Assembly (NCBI GenBank): GCA_030447445.1
Contig: JAUJOW010000016.1
Coordinates: 1 to 33,522 of the forward strand
Reading direction: 5' to 3'
Length of the DNA stretch: 33,522 nucleotides
From: Acidimicrobiales bacterium
Lineage (GTDB): Bacteria > Actinomycetota > Acidimicrobiia > Acidimicrobiales > Iamiaceae
Part shown: piece by piece, positions 14,152 to 22,357 of the stretch
Position numbering within the stretch: position 1 is the stretch's first letter
Layout: each line of letters starts with the position of its first letter
The notes under the pieces: generated by a model
Databases searched by the model: none
What the model was told of the DNA's origin: nothing
The model's input: the letters and a program-made list of their open reading frames with translations, nothing else
Program-made: the position numbers and the translations under genes

Positions 14152-16140
14152 ATGCGGTCTCGTCGCGTCGCCCCCTTGGACGGCGTTCGGGGCGTGGCGC
14201 TCGTGGCCGTCCTGCTCTTCCACGGCGGGGTGCACCAGGCGCGGGGCGGGTTCCTGGGTGTCGATCTGTTCTTCGTGCTCAGCGGCTACCTGATCACCGA
14301 CCTCCTCCTGGCCAGGCCGGTCGACCTCGGGCGGTTCGCCGTGCGACGGGCCCGACGGCTGGTTCCGGCGCTCGTCGTCGTGGTGGCCGCCATCGGATTG
14401 GCGACACAGGTCGGCTGGGGGGGCACGGACCGGACGGCGTGGGCCCGGGACGCCCTCGCCGCGCTGGCCTACGTATCGAACTGGCGGTTCGCGTTCACCG
14501 GCACCGGCTACTTCGACGAGACCGTCCTGCCGTCACCTCTGCTCCACACCTGGACCCTCGGGGTGGAGGCGCAGTTCTACGTCGTCTGGTCGATCGTGGT
14601 GGCGGTGGTCCGCCGGCACCGGCGCAACGCCGCCCCGCTGGTGCGGTCGCTGGCCGTGGCGGCGGTCCTCGCATCGTGGGCCGCCGCCATCTTGTCGGCC
14701 GGCGACGGTGCGCCGAGCCCCCGCGCCTACTACGGCACCGACACCCGGGCCCACGCCATCTTCGCCGGCGCCGCGCTGGCCGCCGCCCTGAGGGCCCGGC
14801 GGGGTGTCGACGACCGCCGCTCCACCGTCGTCTGGTCGGCCGGGCCGGTCGTCACCACCGCGGTCCCCGCTGCATCAATGCTGGCCCTGGTCGTCGTCTG
14901 GATGGCGGTGGACGGCCAGTCGCCCTGGTGGGGCCAGGGCGGCATGGTCCTCGTCGACCTCGCTGGTGTCGGCTTGATCTGTGGTGTCGTGCTGGCCCCC
15001 GACGGGCCGGTCGGCCGCCTGCTGTCCCTCCGCCCGCTCGTCGCACTGGGGCTCATCTCCTACAGCGCCTACCTGTGGCACTGGCCGGTCAACCTCGTTC
15101 TCAACCACGGCCGCACCGGCCTCACCGGGGCAGGGCTACTCGTGGCCCGGCTGGTGGCGACCGCCGTGCTCGGCACCGTGTCATGGGCCCTGATCGAGCG
15201 GACCTTCCAACGTCCGCTGCTCCCCGATCGACGGGCGTTCGCCTTCGCGGCGGCATCCGCGGTTGCGGTGGTCGCACTCGTCGGACCGCTGGCCGCCGAC
15301 TCCGGCAGCGGCCGCGATGCCGTGGCCGCGAACTCCCCGGACGTGAGCGACACCTTGGTCCGTCGGGCGACCGATCCCCCGGCCGGCGCCCCTTCGACAT
15401 CGCCTCCGAGCACCCTCGCGTCCGCCACCTCGGCGCCGACCACGCTCGACCCGGCCCGGCCGCTCAAGGCGGTCGTCCTCGGCGACTCGGTGGCGATGAC
15501 CGTGGTCCAGCCCATCGGCCAGCTGGCGTCCGAGCGCGGCATCGAGCTGGTCGACGCGTCGTCCCTGGGCTGCGGCGTGGTCCGGGGTGGCCCGTACCGC
15601 TACTTCGGCTCGGTGAAGGAGCAGACCGCCGGTTGCGACGAGTGGCCCGATCGGTGGCGGGGTGTGATCGACGCCGAACAGCCCGACCTGGTGGTCATCG
15701 TGGTGGGCCGCTGGGAGGTCATGGACCGCACCCTCGACGGCGAGTATCACCACGTCGGCGAGCCGGTGTTCGACGACGCGCTGCGGCGGGAGCTGCGGAC
15801 GGCCATCGACGTGGCGTCCAGCGGCGGCACCCGTGTCGTGGTCGCAACCGCGCCCTACTACCTGCGCGGCGAGCGCCCCGACGGTGGCCGCTGGCCCGAG
15901 GACGACCCCGCACGCGTCGACCGCTTCAACGAGCTGCTGCGTGAGGTGGCCGCCGACGCCGGGCCGGGCGTGGCCGTGTTCGACCTCAACGCCGTGCTCG
16001 GTCCCGACGGTCGCTACACCCCGGAGATCGGCGGGGTGGAGGTCCGCTACGACGGGGTGCACCTCACCGGGGCCGGTGCCCGCCTCGTCGCCCCTGGCCT
16101 CTTCGACACCGTTCGCTTGATCGCCGCCGTCCCCGCCTGA
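14152..16140 (+). CDS. OafA/YrhL-type acyltransferase with C-terminal SGNH domain
   Basis: A 662-aa membrane protein. Residues 1 to about 390 are the acyltransferase-3 domain with about ten membrane helices, opening PLDGVRGVALVAVLLFHGGV with the conserved His (H24) and GVDLFFVLSGYLIT. A Ser/Thr/Pro linker (about 400-435) leads to an SGNH-hydrolase-like domain with GDS (S446) and DGVHLT (D634, H637) as the catalytic triad. Such proteins transfer acyl groups, often acetyl, to cell-wall or exopolysaccharide sugars outside the membrane. ATG 14152 has GAAGGG about 5 nt upstream; the longer frame from 14041 lacks one. It is divergent from the TetR gene. Confidence 0.9.
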   Translation: MRSRRVAPLDGVRGVALVAVLLFHGGVHQARGGFLGVDLFFVLSGYLITDLLLARPVDLGRFAVRRARRLVPALVVVVAAIGLATQVGWGGTDRTAWARDALAALAYVSNWRFAFTGTGYFDETVLPSPLLHTWTLGVEAQFYVVWSIVVAVVRRHRRNAAPLVRSLAVAAVLASWAAAILSAGDGAPSPRAYYGTDTRAHAIFAGAALAAALRARRGVDDRRSTVVWSAGPVVTTAVPAASMLALVVVWMAVDGQSPWWGQGGMVLVDLAGVGLICGVVLAPDGPVGRLLSLRPLVALGLISYSAYLWHWPVNLVLNHGRTGLTGAGLLVARLVATAVLGTVSWALIERTFQRPLLPDRRAFAFAAASAVAVVALVGPLAADSGSGRDAVAANSPDVSDTLVRRATDPPAGAPSTSPPSTLASATSAPTTLDPARPLKAVVLGDSVAMTVVQPIGQLASERGIELVDASSLGCGVVRGGPYRYFGSVKEQTAGCDEWPDRWRGVIDAEQPDLVVIVVGRWEVMDRTLDGEYHHVGEPVFDDALRRELRTAIDVASSGGTRVVVATAPYYLRGERPDGGRWPEDDPARVDRFNELLREVAADAGPGVAVFDLNAVLGPDGRYTPEIGGVEVRYDGVHLTGAGARLVAPGLFDTVRLIAAVPA

Positions 16141-16225
16141 CCATGCCGTCACGTAACCTTGACCGGCGGAGTCGGTCGCTTGGGCACCATGCGGCAAACC
16201 GTGCCGAGAGGGAGCACAGCGCGCC

Positions 16226-16966
16226 GTGGCCGGTAACACACCCGAGGAGCAGGTGCGTCGGCCGCTCGTGCGGCAATCGTGGCGCCAGATGACGTTCCTG
16301 CACTGGCGGATGGACCCTGACTGTCTGCAAGCGCTGTTACCCACTGGCCTCGTGCCTGACATCGTCGAGGGCTCGGCCTGGATCGGGCTGACGCCATTTC
16401 GCATCGAGCGCTTCCGCGTTGCGGACGCGCCTCCGATACCTCGGCTCTCCTCCTTCCCGGAAACCAACCTGAGGACCTACGTGCGGGCGCCGGACGGCAG
16501 CGACGGCCTCTGGTTCCTGTCGCTCGACGTCACCAGCCTCGGGAACACGCTGGGAGGCCGCCTCGCCGGCGTTCCCTACTTCTGGTCAGCGATGTCCGTC
16601 GAGGAGCAGGATGACGACGAGGACCAGGTCCGGTATCGCTGTCGACGCCGCTCGGGACGACCCGCTCATCACGACATCGTCGTGAAGCCTGGTCGTCGTG
16701 TCGACCCCGAGTCGCCGCTGGCCGCCACCCTTGCCGGCCGATGGCGGTCGTTCTCACGAGTCGGCGGGCGGCTCCTGGAGATCCCGGTCGAGCACCAACC
16801 ATGGCCGCTCCGACACGCCGACCTCCTGCACCTGGACGAGACGCTCCTTGCCAGCGGTGGCCTTCCACGGCCATCGGGTGAGCCGCTGGTCCACTACTCC
16901 GACGGTGTCGATGCGAGGCTCGGCCCACCTCGGCTCGTCGGGCACCGCGATGCACCGACCAGGTGA
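16226..16966 (+). CDS. DUF2071 (YqjF-like) family protein
   Basis: A 246-aa protein of the DUF2071 family, related to acetoacetate decarboxylase-like folds. Typical stretches are RQSWRQMTFLHWRMDP near the N-terminus, LLPTGLVPDIVEGSAWIGL, the FPETNLRTYVR segment, and the C-terminal HQPWPLRHADLLHLDETLL. The biochemical role of the family is not established. GTG 16226 is preceded by GAGAGGGAG. It stands alone, 85 bp after the acyltransferase and just before the acetyltransferase remnant. Confidence 0.8.
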   Translation: MAGNTPEEQVRRPLVRQSWRQMTFLHWRMDPDCLQALLPTGLVPDIVEGSAWIGLTPFRIERFRVADAPPIPRLSSFPETNLRTYVRAPDGSDGLWFLSLDVTSLGNTLGGRLAGVPYFWSAMSVEEQDDDEDQVRYRCRRRSGRPAHHDIVVKPGRRVDPESPLAATLAGRWRSFSRVGGRLLEIPVEHQPWPLRHADLLHLDETLLASGGLPRPSGEPLVHYSDGVDARLGPPRLVGHRDAPTR

Positions 16967-16979
16967 GCCTCGTGGACCA

Positions 16980-17450
16980 CGACTGCGTCTTCGTTCTGAC
17001 ATCGCCCACACGTCGTGACGATCAGGGCGCCTCGACGCCGCCCAATCGCTCCTGACGGTCGCCTTCGCCGGCGAGCTGACCGACGAAGACTGGAAGCACG
17101 GACTCGGTGGGCATGCGCTGGCCTGGCACGACCGCCAGCTCGTCGGGCCGGCGTCATCCAGCGCCGCCTGCTCCACCGCGGGCAGGCGCTGCCGGTTACG
17201 TCGAAGCGGTCGGCGTCCGTCCTGGCGAAGGAGCGCTTCATGGACGCCATCGCATCATCCCCGCCGAGCTCGCCGCCAGCGACGACGCCCTCACCTTCTA
17301 CGAGCACCGCTCCTGGATGGCGTCCGACCAGCGCCCTGACCCCGGACGTATCGAACCCCCCGTCTTCGTTCTCGGCCACAGTGTGGCGAGGACCAGCGCC
17401 GCCGCCGTTGGGGAGACCTCGCCGGGCCCGGTGACCCGTGGTCCGCCATC
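16980..17450 (+). pseudogene. AAC(2')-like aminoglycoside/GNAT acetyltransferase remnant
   Basis: Pieces in three frames line up with mycobacterial AAC(2')-type 2'-N-acetyltransferases. In order they are LRSDIAHTS (about 16985-17015), LLTVAFAGELTDEDWKHGLG then HALAWHDRQLVG (about 17050-17140), VIQRRLLHRGQALP (about 17155-17200), GYVEAVGVRP (about 17200-17225), FMDAI (about 17237-17252), then SDDALTFYEHRSWMA and VFVLG up to about 17380. Family members acetylate the 2'-amine of aminoglycosides using acetyl-CoA. At least four frame changes, and loss of the usual glycine-rich acetyl-CoA loop sequence, make it non-functional as sequenced. Neighbouring genes on both sides are intact. Only the DNA is described; resistance is not implied. 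Confidence 0.7.
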
Positions 17451-17914
17451 AAGCCCGTCGCCACGCCCGCCGGACGGCGGCGGGATGGCGGCCGAGCTTC
17501 GACCCGAGCTTCACGGCGAAGAGCGTGACCGCCAGCCAGGGACGCAAGTGCGGCCTGACCCGGCGTATCCCGCCCGTCCTCGGCGGCTCCCTCGAGCTCC
17601 AGTGGGCCCACCATGGCGTCACCCATGACGACCCGCATGGTGCTGTCGCCGACCTCTTGGCGCCAGCGGGTGACGCTGCCGAGGATGGCGGTGTGGAGGA
17701 TGCGGACGAACACGTCTGGACGGGCTCGACGTCCGGAACGAACGTGGCCATCACCCCGTCGACGTCGTTCGCCTCCAGCCCGGTAGCGGGCTACTGCGTC
17801 GTCCTCGGGGTGATCCAGCCAGAGCCGACGGCGACGAGGTCGAGCCGCTGTCGGCTTTGGTTGACGCTCGCCCCGACGGCGGATAGTGATCTGACCCTCC
17901 GAGAGGTGACGCCG
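17451..17914. other. 464 bp without a supported gene
   Basis: Between the acetyltransferase remnant and the ferritin-like operon no convincing gene is visible. Open frames exist on both strands (for example minus 17449-17754 with a hydrophobic WLAVTLFAVKLGSKL segment), but none has a start signal or a family I recognise. It may hold a decayed minus-strand gene. The last 15 bases include the GAGAGGTGA ribosome-binding site of the next gene. Confidence 0.5.
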
Positions 17915-19135
17915 ATGAACCCTTTGGATCAGAAGGGGATGCCGGTGGCGGACCAGTTCCGCAACTGGTCGGACCTGAACCCGGAGCCGTACGACAAGCG
18001 AGAGGTCGACCCCTACACCCGTACCCGGGTGATCCTGATGAACGGCATCGAGGTCGAGTCGATCATGTTCTCGCACGAGTTCCACCGGCACACCGACAAC
18101 CTGGAGATCCGCCAGAAGCTGGCCATGTCCCGCCGGGCCGACCAGGTGCAGCAGAAGGTCGTCAACAACCTGAACCCCGGTGACCAGACGCCGCTGGAGA
18201 CGACCATCGGCTACGAGCAGGTGGCCGTCGACCTGACGGCCTGGTTGGCCCGCCACGAGCCGGACCCGATGATCAAGCAGGCGTTGGACTTCGCCCTGCT
18301 CGAGGACTTCGACCACCTCTACCGCTACGCCAACCTCTACGAACTGCTCGGCGGCAAGGATGCCACCGAGCTGACTCAGCAGTTGACCGAGATCATGCCC
18401 GGCCGGCCCACCGTGGTGGAGCACCGCCACCCGATGGACGACGTGCGGGGCCACTACAACACCAACACGGTCGACCCGCTCACCCGGCTCCACGTCATGA
18501 CGATCGTGGCCGGCGAGCAGCAGACGATGAACTACTACATGAACCACTCCCCTGAGTTCATGGAGCCGATCGCCCGAGGCCTCTACACCGAGATCGCCAT
18601 GATCGAGGAGCAGCACGTCACCCACTACGGATCGCTGCTCGACCCGCTCGACTCGTGGCTCAAGCAGCTCGTGTTCCACGAGTACAACGAGGTCTACCTG
18701 TACTGGTCGATGCTGCAGCAGGAGACCGATCGGCGCATCAAGGGCATCTGGGAGCTGCACCTCGACATGGAGATCGGCCAGCTCCAGGTGGCATGCGACC
18801 TCCTGCGTCGTTTCGAGGGCGTCGAGCCGGCCGAGATCCTCCCCAAGGAGCTGCCCGACACACCGGTCACGTTCGAGCCGAACAAGCAGTACGTCCGCGA
18901 GGTTCTGGCCAACCAGATCGAGCTGCGCACCGACGGGGTCGACTACGTGCCCCTCGAGGAGCTGCCGAAGGATCACCGGTACTTCGGCTACCAGGCCACG
19001 GTGAACGACGGCGGCACGCCCACCGAGCTGGTCATCGAGCAGAACCGGGCCAAAGTCCAACGCGAGTTCCGCGACCAGACCGAGGGCGACCATCCCGTCG
19101 TCGACCTCCGAGACCCGGCCGACACGAAGGCCTGA
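17915..19135 (+). CDS. Uncharacterised large ferritin-like (di-metal helical bundle) protein
   Basis: A 406-aa soluble all-helical protein rich in paired Glu and His. Candidate metal ligands lie in HEFHRH (about 54-59), LLEDFDH (about 126-132), AGEQQ (about 199), MIEEQHVTHY (about 228-238), HEYNEVYLYW (about 255-264) and ELHLDME (about 280-286). The spacing suggests two ferritin-like four-helix bundles, as in diiron oxygenases, rubrerythrin-like or ferritin-like proteins. No specific family is recognised. GAGAGGTGA precedes ATG 17915. It is followed 11 bp downstream by a second, smaller ferritin-like gene, implying a joint role in iron or peroxide handling, storage or oxidation (inference). 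Confidence 0.7.
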   Translation: MNPLDQKGMPVADQFRNWSDLNPEPYDKREVDPYTRTRVILMNGIEVESIMFSHEFHRHTDNLEIRQKLAMSRRADQVQQKVVNNLNPGDQTPLETTIGYEQVAVDLTAWLARHEPDPMIKQALDFALLEDFDHLYRYANLYELLGGKDATELTQQLTEIMPGRPTVVEHRHPMDDVRGHYNTNTVDPLTRLHVMTIVAGEQQTMNYYMNHSPEFMEPIARGLYTEIAMIEEQHVTHYGSLLDPLDSWLKQLVFHEYNEVYLYWSMLQQETDRRIKGIWELHLDMEIGQLQVACDLLRRFEGVEPAEILPKELPDTPVTFEPNKQYVREVLANQIELRTDGVDYVPLEELPKDHRYFGYQATVNDGGTPTELVIEQNRAKVQREFRDQTEGDHPVVDLRDPADTKA

Positions 19136-19146
19136 GAGGAAGCCAC

Positions 19147-19842
19147 ATGCCCGTGCTCACCCCCACCAAGGACGACGGTGCCGTCGCCAAGGCCAACGAG
19201 GTGGTCTACGTCGAGCCGTCGATCACCGTGACCGACGAGGTGCTCGCCGCCCGGCTCGAGGTCACCGGCCTGAACACCGCGTTCGTGGCCGACCTGCTCA
19301 GCGCCTGCTTGACCCACGAGCGCTGCGGCACCCACCTGTACCGCTCGGTGGCGACCCGCACGAACAACCCCATCCTGCAGCGGCGCTACCAGGACTTCGG
19401 CGAGGAGACGCTGCGCCACGTCGAGATCCTCGAGGCGCTGATCGTGTCCTCCGGCGGCAACCCCAACTACGTCTCGCCCATGGCCAGGGCGGTCGAGGGG
19501 CAGGACAGCAAGCTCCTGGAGGCGACGTTCCTGGCCTCGGGCGGGCTGGACCTCATGACCGCCGAGATGGCCATGCTCGACGCCGTGCTGCTCGCCGAGA
19601 CCATCGACAACGCCAACTGGACGACCCTGGGCCAGCTCGCTACCCAGCTCCCCGACGGCGACCTCAGGACGGCGTTCGAGCAGGCCGTCACCCAGGTCAA
19701 GGCCGAGGAGGACGAGCACCTGGACTGGGCCCTCGACACCAAGGCCAAGCTCACCATGCTCCAAGCCCAGAGCTCCATGATGGCCGCCGCCGGCGCCAAG
19801 ATGGAGGAGATGATCGACCGGGTCCGCGGCTGGCTCAGCTGA
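19147..19842 (+). CDS. Ferritin-like domain protein
   Basis: A 231-aa helical protein with a ferritin-like four-helix bundle. Ligand-type motifs are LTHERCGTHLY (about 54-64), EETLRHVEILE (about 85-95, ExxxxHxE), AEMAMLDAVLLAE (about 139-151) and KAEEDEHLDW (about 185-194, ExxEH-like). This resembles DUF892/YciF-type and other diiron ferritin-like proteins, though the exact family is uncertain. GAGAGGAAG lies just before ATG 19147. The 11-bp gap from the larger ferritin-like gene makes an operon very likely. A short Met/Ala-rich tail could promote oligomerisation. Confidence 0.78.
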   Translation: MPVLTPTKDDGAVAKANEVVYVEPSITVTDEVLAARLEVTGLNTAFVADLLSACLTHERCGTHLYRSVATRTNNPILQRRYQDFGEETLRHVEILEALIVSSGGNPNYVSPMARAVEGQDSKLLEATFLASGGLDLMTAEMAMLDAVLLAETIDNANWTTLGQLATQLPDGDLRTAFEQAVTQVKAEEDEHLDWALDTKAKLTMLQAQSSMMAAAGAKMEEMIDRVRGWLS

Positions 19843-19878
19843 CACCTCCAGCCCCGGGGTGCGTCGTTCGGGTTCCGG

Positions 19879-20550
19879 TCATTCGCCACGCCGTTCGACT
19901 GAGCGTTCGTGGGCGCCGGCCGGAGGCGGCCGGCCCCGGCGGGCCCGGTCGGCCAGTGCCGCCTCCCATGTTCGGATCCAGGTCTCGACGAAGGCAGATC
20001 GGGCGACTCCCCCGGGCGGCGTGCCGTAGAGAGCGTCGTCCTGGTGGTAGTGCACCAGCGACGAGAGGGCGACGGCGGCCATGGACCGGGCCGGGCCCGG
20101 GGCTGCTCCGCGACGTCTGAGCTGGGATCGGAACGACCGCGCCATCTGCTCGTACCCGACGGCGACGAGCTCACGGTGTACCCGCTCGATCAGCCCTGGC
20201 ATGGCTTCGGGGTCGCGGGCCAGGGCGAGGAAGAGAGGTCGCTGACGGTCGAGGAGCTGCATCGTTCCCCGGGCGATGACCCGTAGCTCGTCCTGCAGAT
20301 CCTCCAGCGGGAGCAGCGCGGCCAGCTCGTCGGGGAAGCCCCGCACGTCGCCCACCCACCGGTCCACGACGGCGGAGAGGACGGCCTCCTTGCTGGGAAA
20401 GTGCCGGTAGAAGGCGCCCGATCGAGCCGACAGGCCGGCGGCGTCCTCGATGGCCCCGACGGTGGTGGCCCGGAAGCCGAGCTCACCGAACAAGGCGGCG
20501 GCGGCGAGGATCAACCGCTCGCGGGTCGGGACCTCGGCTGTCCTCGTCAC
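19879..20550 (-). CDS. TetR-family transcriptional regulator
   Basis: A 223-aa regulator with an N-terminal HTH (FRATTVGAIEDAAGLSARSG, then FYRHFPSKEAVLSAVV, about 25-65) and a helical C-terminal domain (IARGTMQLLDRQRPLFLALA). GTG 20550 is the likely start. It is divergent from the SRPBCC gene, with an 18-bp dyad between them that is the obvious operator for autoregulation and for control of that gene. It converges on the ferritin-like operon, from which it is separated by only 36 bp. Confidence 0.88.
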   Translation of the reverse strand: MTRTAEVPTRERLILAAAALFGELGFRATTVGAIEDAAGLSARSGAFYRHFPSKEAVLSAVVDRWVGDVRGFPDELAALLPLEDLQDELRVIARGTMQLLDRQRPLFLALARDPEAMPGLIERVHRELVAVGYEQMARSFRSQLRRRGAAPGPARSMAAVALSSLVHYHQDDALYGTPPGGVARSAFVETWIRTWEAALADRARRGRPPPAGAHERSVERRGE

Positions 20551-20575
20551 ACGACAAAGTTATCTGGTTGCAACA

Positions 20576-20593
20576 TGTAATCGGTCGGTTACA
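20576..20593. promoter_or_regulatory. 18-bp TetR operator dyad
   Basis: TGTAATCGGTCGGTTACA equals its own reverse complement at 14 of 18 positions and lies between the divergent TetR and SRPBCC starts. This length and the TGTAA...TTACA ends are typical of TetR-family operators. A separate perfect palindrome, GTTGCAAC (20567-20574), sits just to its left and may be a second site or overlap the promoter. Confidence 0.72.
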
Positions 20594-20603
20594 GTTTGCG
20601 GCC

Positions 20604-21038
20604 GTGGCCTCCAGCGTGCTGGTCGAACGGTCCTTCGTCGTGGGTGCTCCGCTCGAGCGCACATGGACGCTCCTCGCCGACGTCGGGCGATGGCCCGAAT
20701 GGGCGCCGCACATCCGCACGGCGCACCTTGACGACGGGGTGCTCGGCCCCGGATCCGAGGGGCGGTTCACCTTCCGCCCCGCCGGGTCGGCCCGGTTCCA
20801 TATGACGTCCTGGCGACCGCCGACATCGTGGACCTGGCACGGTCGCGCCCTTGGTCTCCCGATCGACTACCACCACCGCTTCGAAGCCGTCGACGACGAG
20901 CGGACCCGACTCACCTGGACCGTCGAGCTCGCCGGTGCCCGGGCCGGCCTGCGCGCCAAGGCCTTCGCCCGGGCCTACGGTCGCAACCTCGACCGGGCAT
21001 GGCCGTCGTTCGTGCGGTGGGCCGAGGAACGCGCGTGA
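20604..21038 (+). CDS. SRPBCC (START/polyketide cyclase-like) protein
   Basis: A 144-aa helix-grip protein of the SRPBCC superfamily. Seen are SVLVERSFVVGAPLERTWTL, the LLADVGRWPEWAPHI motif, the strand SARFHMTSWRPPTSWTW, and a final amphipathic helix (KAFARAYGRNLDRAWPSFV). The family binds hydrophobic ligands in a deep cavity. GTG 20604 places the first strand at the N-terminus; the TTG at 20568 would extend into the operator. Divergence from the TetR gene suggests the regulator senses a lipid-like compound handled by this protein (inference). Confidence 0.82.
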   Translation: MASSVLVERSFVVGAPLERTWTLLADVGRWPEWAPHIRTAHLDDGVLGPGSEGRFTFRPAGSARFHMTSWRPPTSWTWHGRALGLPIDYHHRFEAVDDERTRLTWTVELAGARAGLRAKAFARAYGRNLDRAWPSFVRWAEERA

Positions 21039-21137
21039 CCCTCGACCGGACGACGGCTGTGCGGCGCGACCTACCCTTCTGCTCATGGTCACCGCCCGTC
21101 CATGGCGCACCTGCCCCGTCAGGTGCAGAATCCGGGC

Positions 21138-21719
21138 ATGAGCGAGACCGCTGACCGCTACCGACGCCTGTCGGAGAACTTCGCCGCCACCGTGGCCGCC
21201 GTCTCCGGCGACCGCTGGGCCGATCGGTCACCCTGCGAGGAGTGGGACGCCCGCCAGGTCGTGGGCCACGTCGTGGAGACCCAGGGCATGTTCCTCGGCT
21301 TCGTCGGTCGGGAGGTGGGCGATGGGCCCTCGGTGGACGACGACCCGGCCGCCGCCTGGGATCGCGCCCGCAGCGCGGTGCAGGCTGAGCTCGACGATCC
21401 GGAGCGGGCGGCGACGACCTTCGAGGGGTTCACCGGCACGACCACGTTCGAGGCCGCCGTCGACCGGTTCCTCTGCACCGACCTGGTCGTCCACCGCTGG
21501 GACCTGGCCCACGCATCCGGCCAGACGGTGCAGCTCGACCCGGCCGACATGGCCCACGTGCGGGACGCCATGGCCGGCATGGCCGACCGGATACGGGGCC
21601 CCGGCGCCTTCGGGCCCGAGCTCGAGCCGCCGCCAGGAGCCGACCAGCAGACGGCGTTCCTCGCCTTCTTCGGGCGCCGAGCCTGGCCGGACGACCAGAC
21701 ATCGGCTCGGCCGGCCTGA
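21138..21719 (+). CDS. TIGR03086-family (DinB/mycothiol transferase-like) protein
   Basis: A 193-aa protein of the actinobacterial TIGR03086 metal-binding family within the DinB/MDMPI helical-bundle superfamily. Hallmarks are CEEWDARQVVGHVVETQG (His ligand) and CTDLVVHRWDLAHASGQ (second His). The family is linked to mycothiol-dependent chemistry; substrate is unknown. ATG 21138 matches the family start, and the longer frame from 21102 is rejected. It lies 99 bp after the SRPBCC gene in the same direction and could share its control. Confidence 0.83.
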   Translation: MSETADRYRRLSENFAATVAAVSGDRWADRSPCEEWDARQVVGHVVETQGMFLGFVGREVGDGPSVDDDPAAAWDRARSAVQAELDDPERAATTFEGFTGTTTFEAAVDRFLCTDLVVHRWDLAHASGQTVQLDPADMAHVRDAMAGMADRIRGPGAFGPELEPPPGADQQTAFLAFFGRRAWPDDQTSARPA

Positions 21720-21803
21720 AGACGGCCATGACGGGCCCGGGCTCTCTTCGTCGAGCTGTCCGGCGAGCGTTACGTCGCCTCCCTCGCCCGTCCTGACTGA
21801 CGT

Positions 21804-21972
21804 CGACCGGCTGGTTCAGGCCGCGACGGCGTCAGGCATCGGCCCGAAGAAGGCGCTGATGCGCTGCAACCTCCGGGGGCGAGCTCGCCCACGCGCCGAC
21901 CGGCTGGTTGCATCGGCCTGAAGAAGGCGCTGATGCGCTGCGGCCTGGCCGTCGGGGGCGAGCTCGCCCACG
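21804..21972. repeat. Imperfect tandem duplication at the 3' end of the NTF2-like gene
   Basis: Three blocks occur twice in the same order. CGACCGGCTGGTT is at 21804 and 21897. A 31-bp block starting CATCGGCC is at 21837-21867 and 21911-21941 with one mismatch. A GGGGGCGAGCTCGCCCACG block is at 21875-21893 and 21954-21972. Offsets of 93, 74 and 79 bp show indels between copies. Either a recent duplication or an assembly error is possible. Confidence 0.8.
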
Positions 21973-22271
21973 TCGGTGGCCGTGGCCGCCACCACCACGG
22001 TGTCGTCGGGGGCGACCAGGACCCATGCGAAGCGGAGCTGGTCGTGATGGGCGTCGATGCTGCCCACCCGGCGGATGCGGTGGTCGGGGAACTGGGCCTG
22101 CAGGCCGGCCACCAGCTCGCCGAGGGCGGCGTGGCCGGTGACGTCGGCCAAGGGATCGACGTGGCGCCCGTCGCCGGTCCAGGCCGCCTCGATGAGACGG
22201 CTTCGCGCCTCGGGGTCGGGCTCGTTCCAGCTGGCGAGGTAGGTGTCGATGACGGTGTCTGGTGTGTTCAT
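21816..22271 (-). CDS. NTF2/SnoaL-like protein with duplicated C-terminus
   Basis: A 151-aa reading. Residues 1 to about 105 form a SnoaL/NTF2-like cone fold (VIDTYLASWNEPDPEARSRL, HVDPLADVTGHAALGELVAG). The natural ending seems to be GELAPDG joined to LQRISAFFGPM. Here about 28 extra residues from the tandem repeat lie between these two parts, one copy being read out of frame. ATG 22271 starts the protein. Family members bind or isomerise small molecules; no substrate can be assigned. Stability may be affected if the duplication is real. Confidence 0.72.
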   Translation of the reverse strand: MNTPDTVIDTYLASWNEPDPEARSRLIEAAWTGDGRHVDPLADVTGHAALGELVAGLQAQFPDHRIRRVGSIDAHHDQLRFAWVLVAPDDTVVVAATATDVGELAPDGQAAAHQRLLQADATSRSARGRARPRRLQRISAFFGPMPDAVAA

Positions 22272-22357
22272 GCGCTCAGGGTGGTCCCGGGAGCGACGGT
22301 GGGCGACTACCCGAGAGGTAAGCGGCGCCGGCCCGACGACGCCGTAGCGTCGAGCCG

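Noticed and set aside
14439..15944. 501-codon plus-strand frame inside the acyltransferase
   Set aside because: Arg/Gly-rich alternative frame of a gene with clear acyltransferase and SGNH motifs.
17449..17754. 101-codon minus-strand ORF with a hydrophobic segment
   Set aside because: No ribosome-binding site, no family recognised, and composition shifts along its length; kept only as a possible fossil in the gap entry.
17291..19093. 600-codon minus-strand open frame opposite the ferritin-like gene
   Set aside because: It mirrors the plus-strand ferritin-like protein, which has a ribosome-binding site, coherent helical sequence and an operon partner. The minus frame has no recognisable domain.
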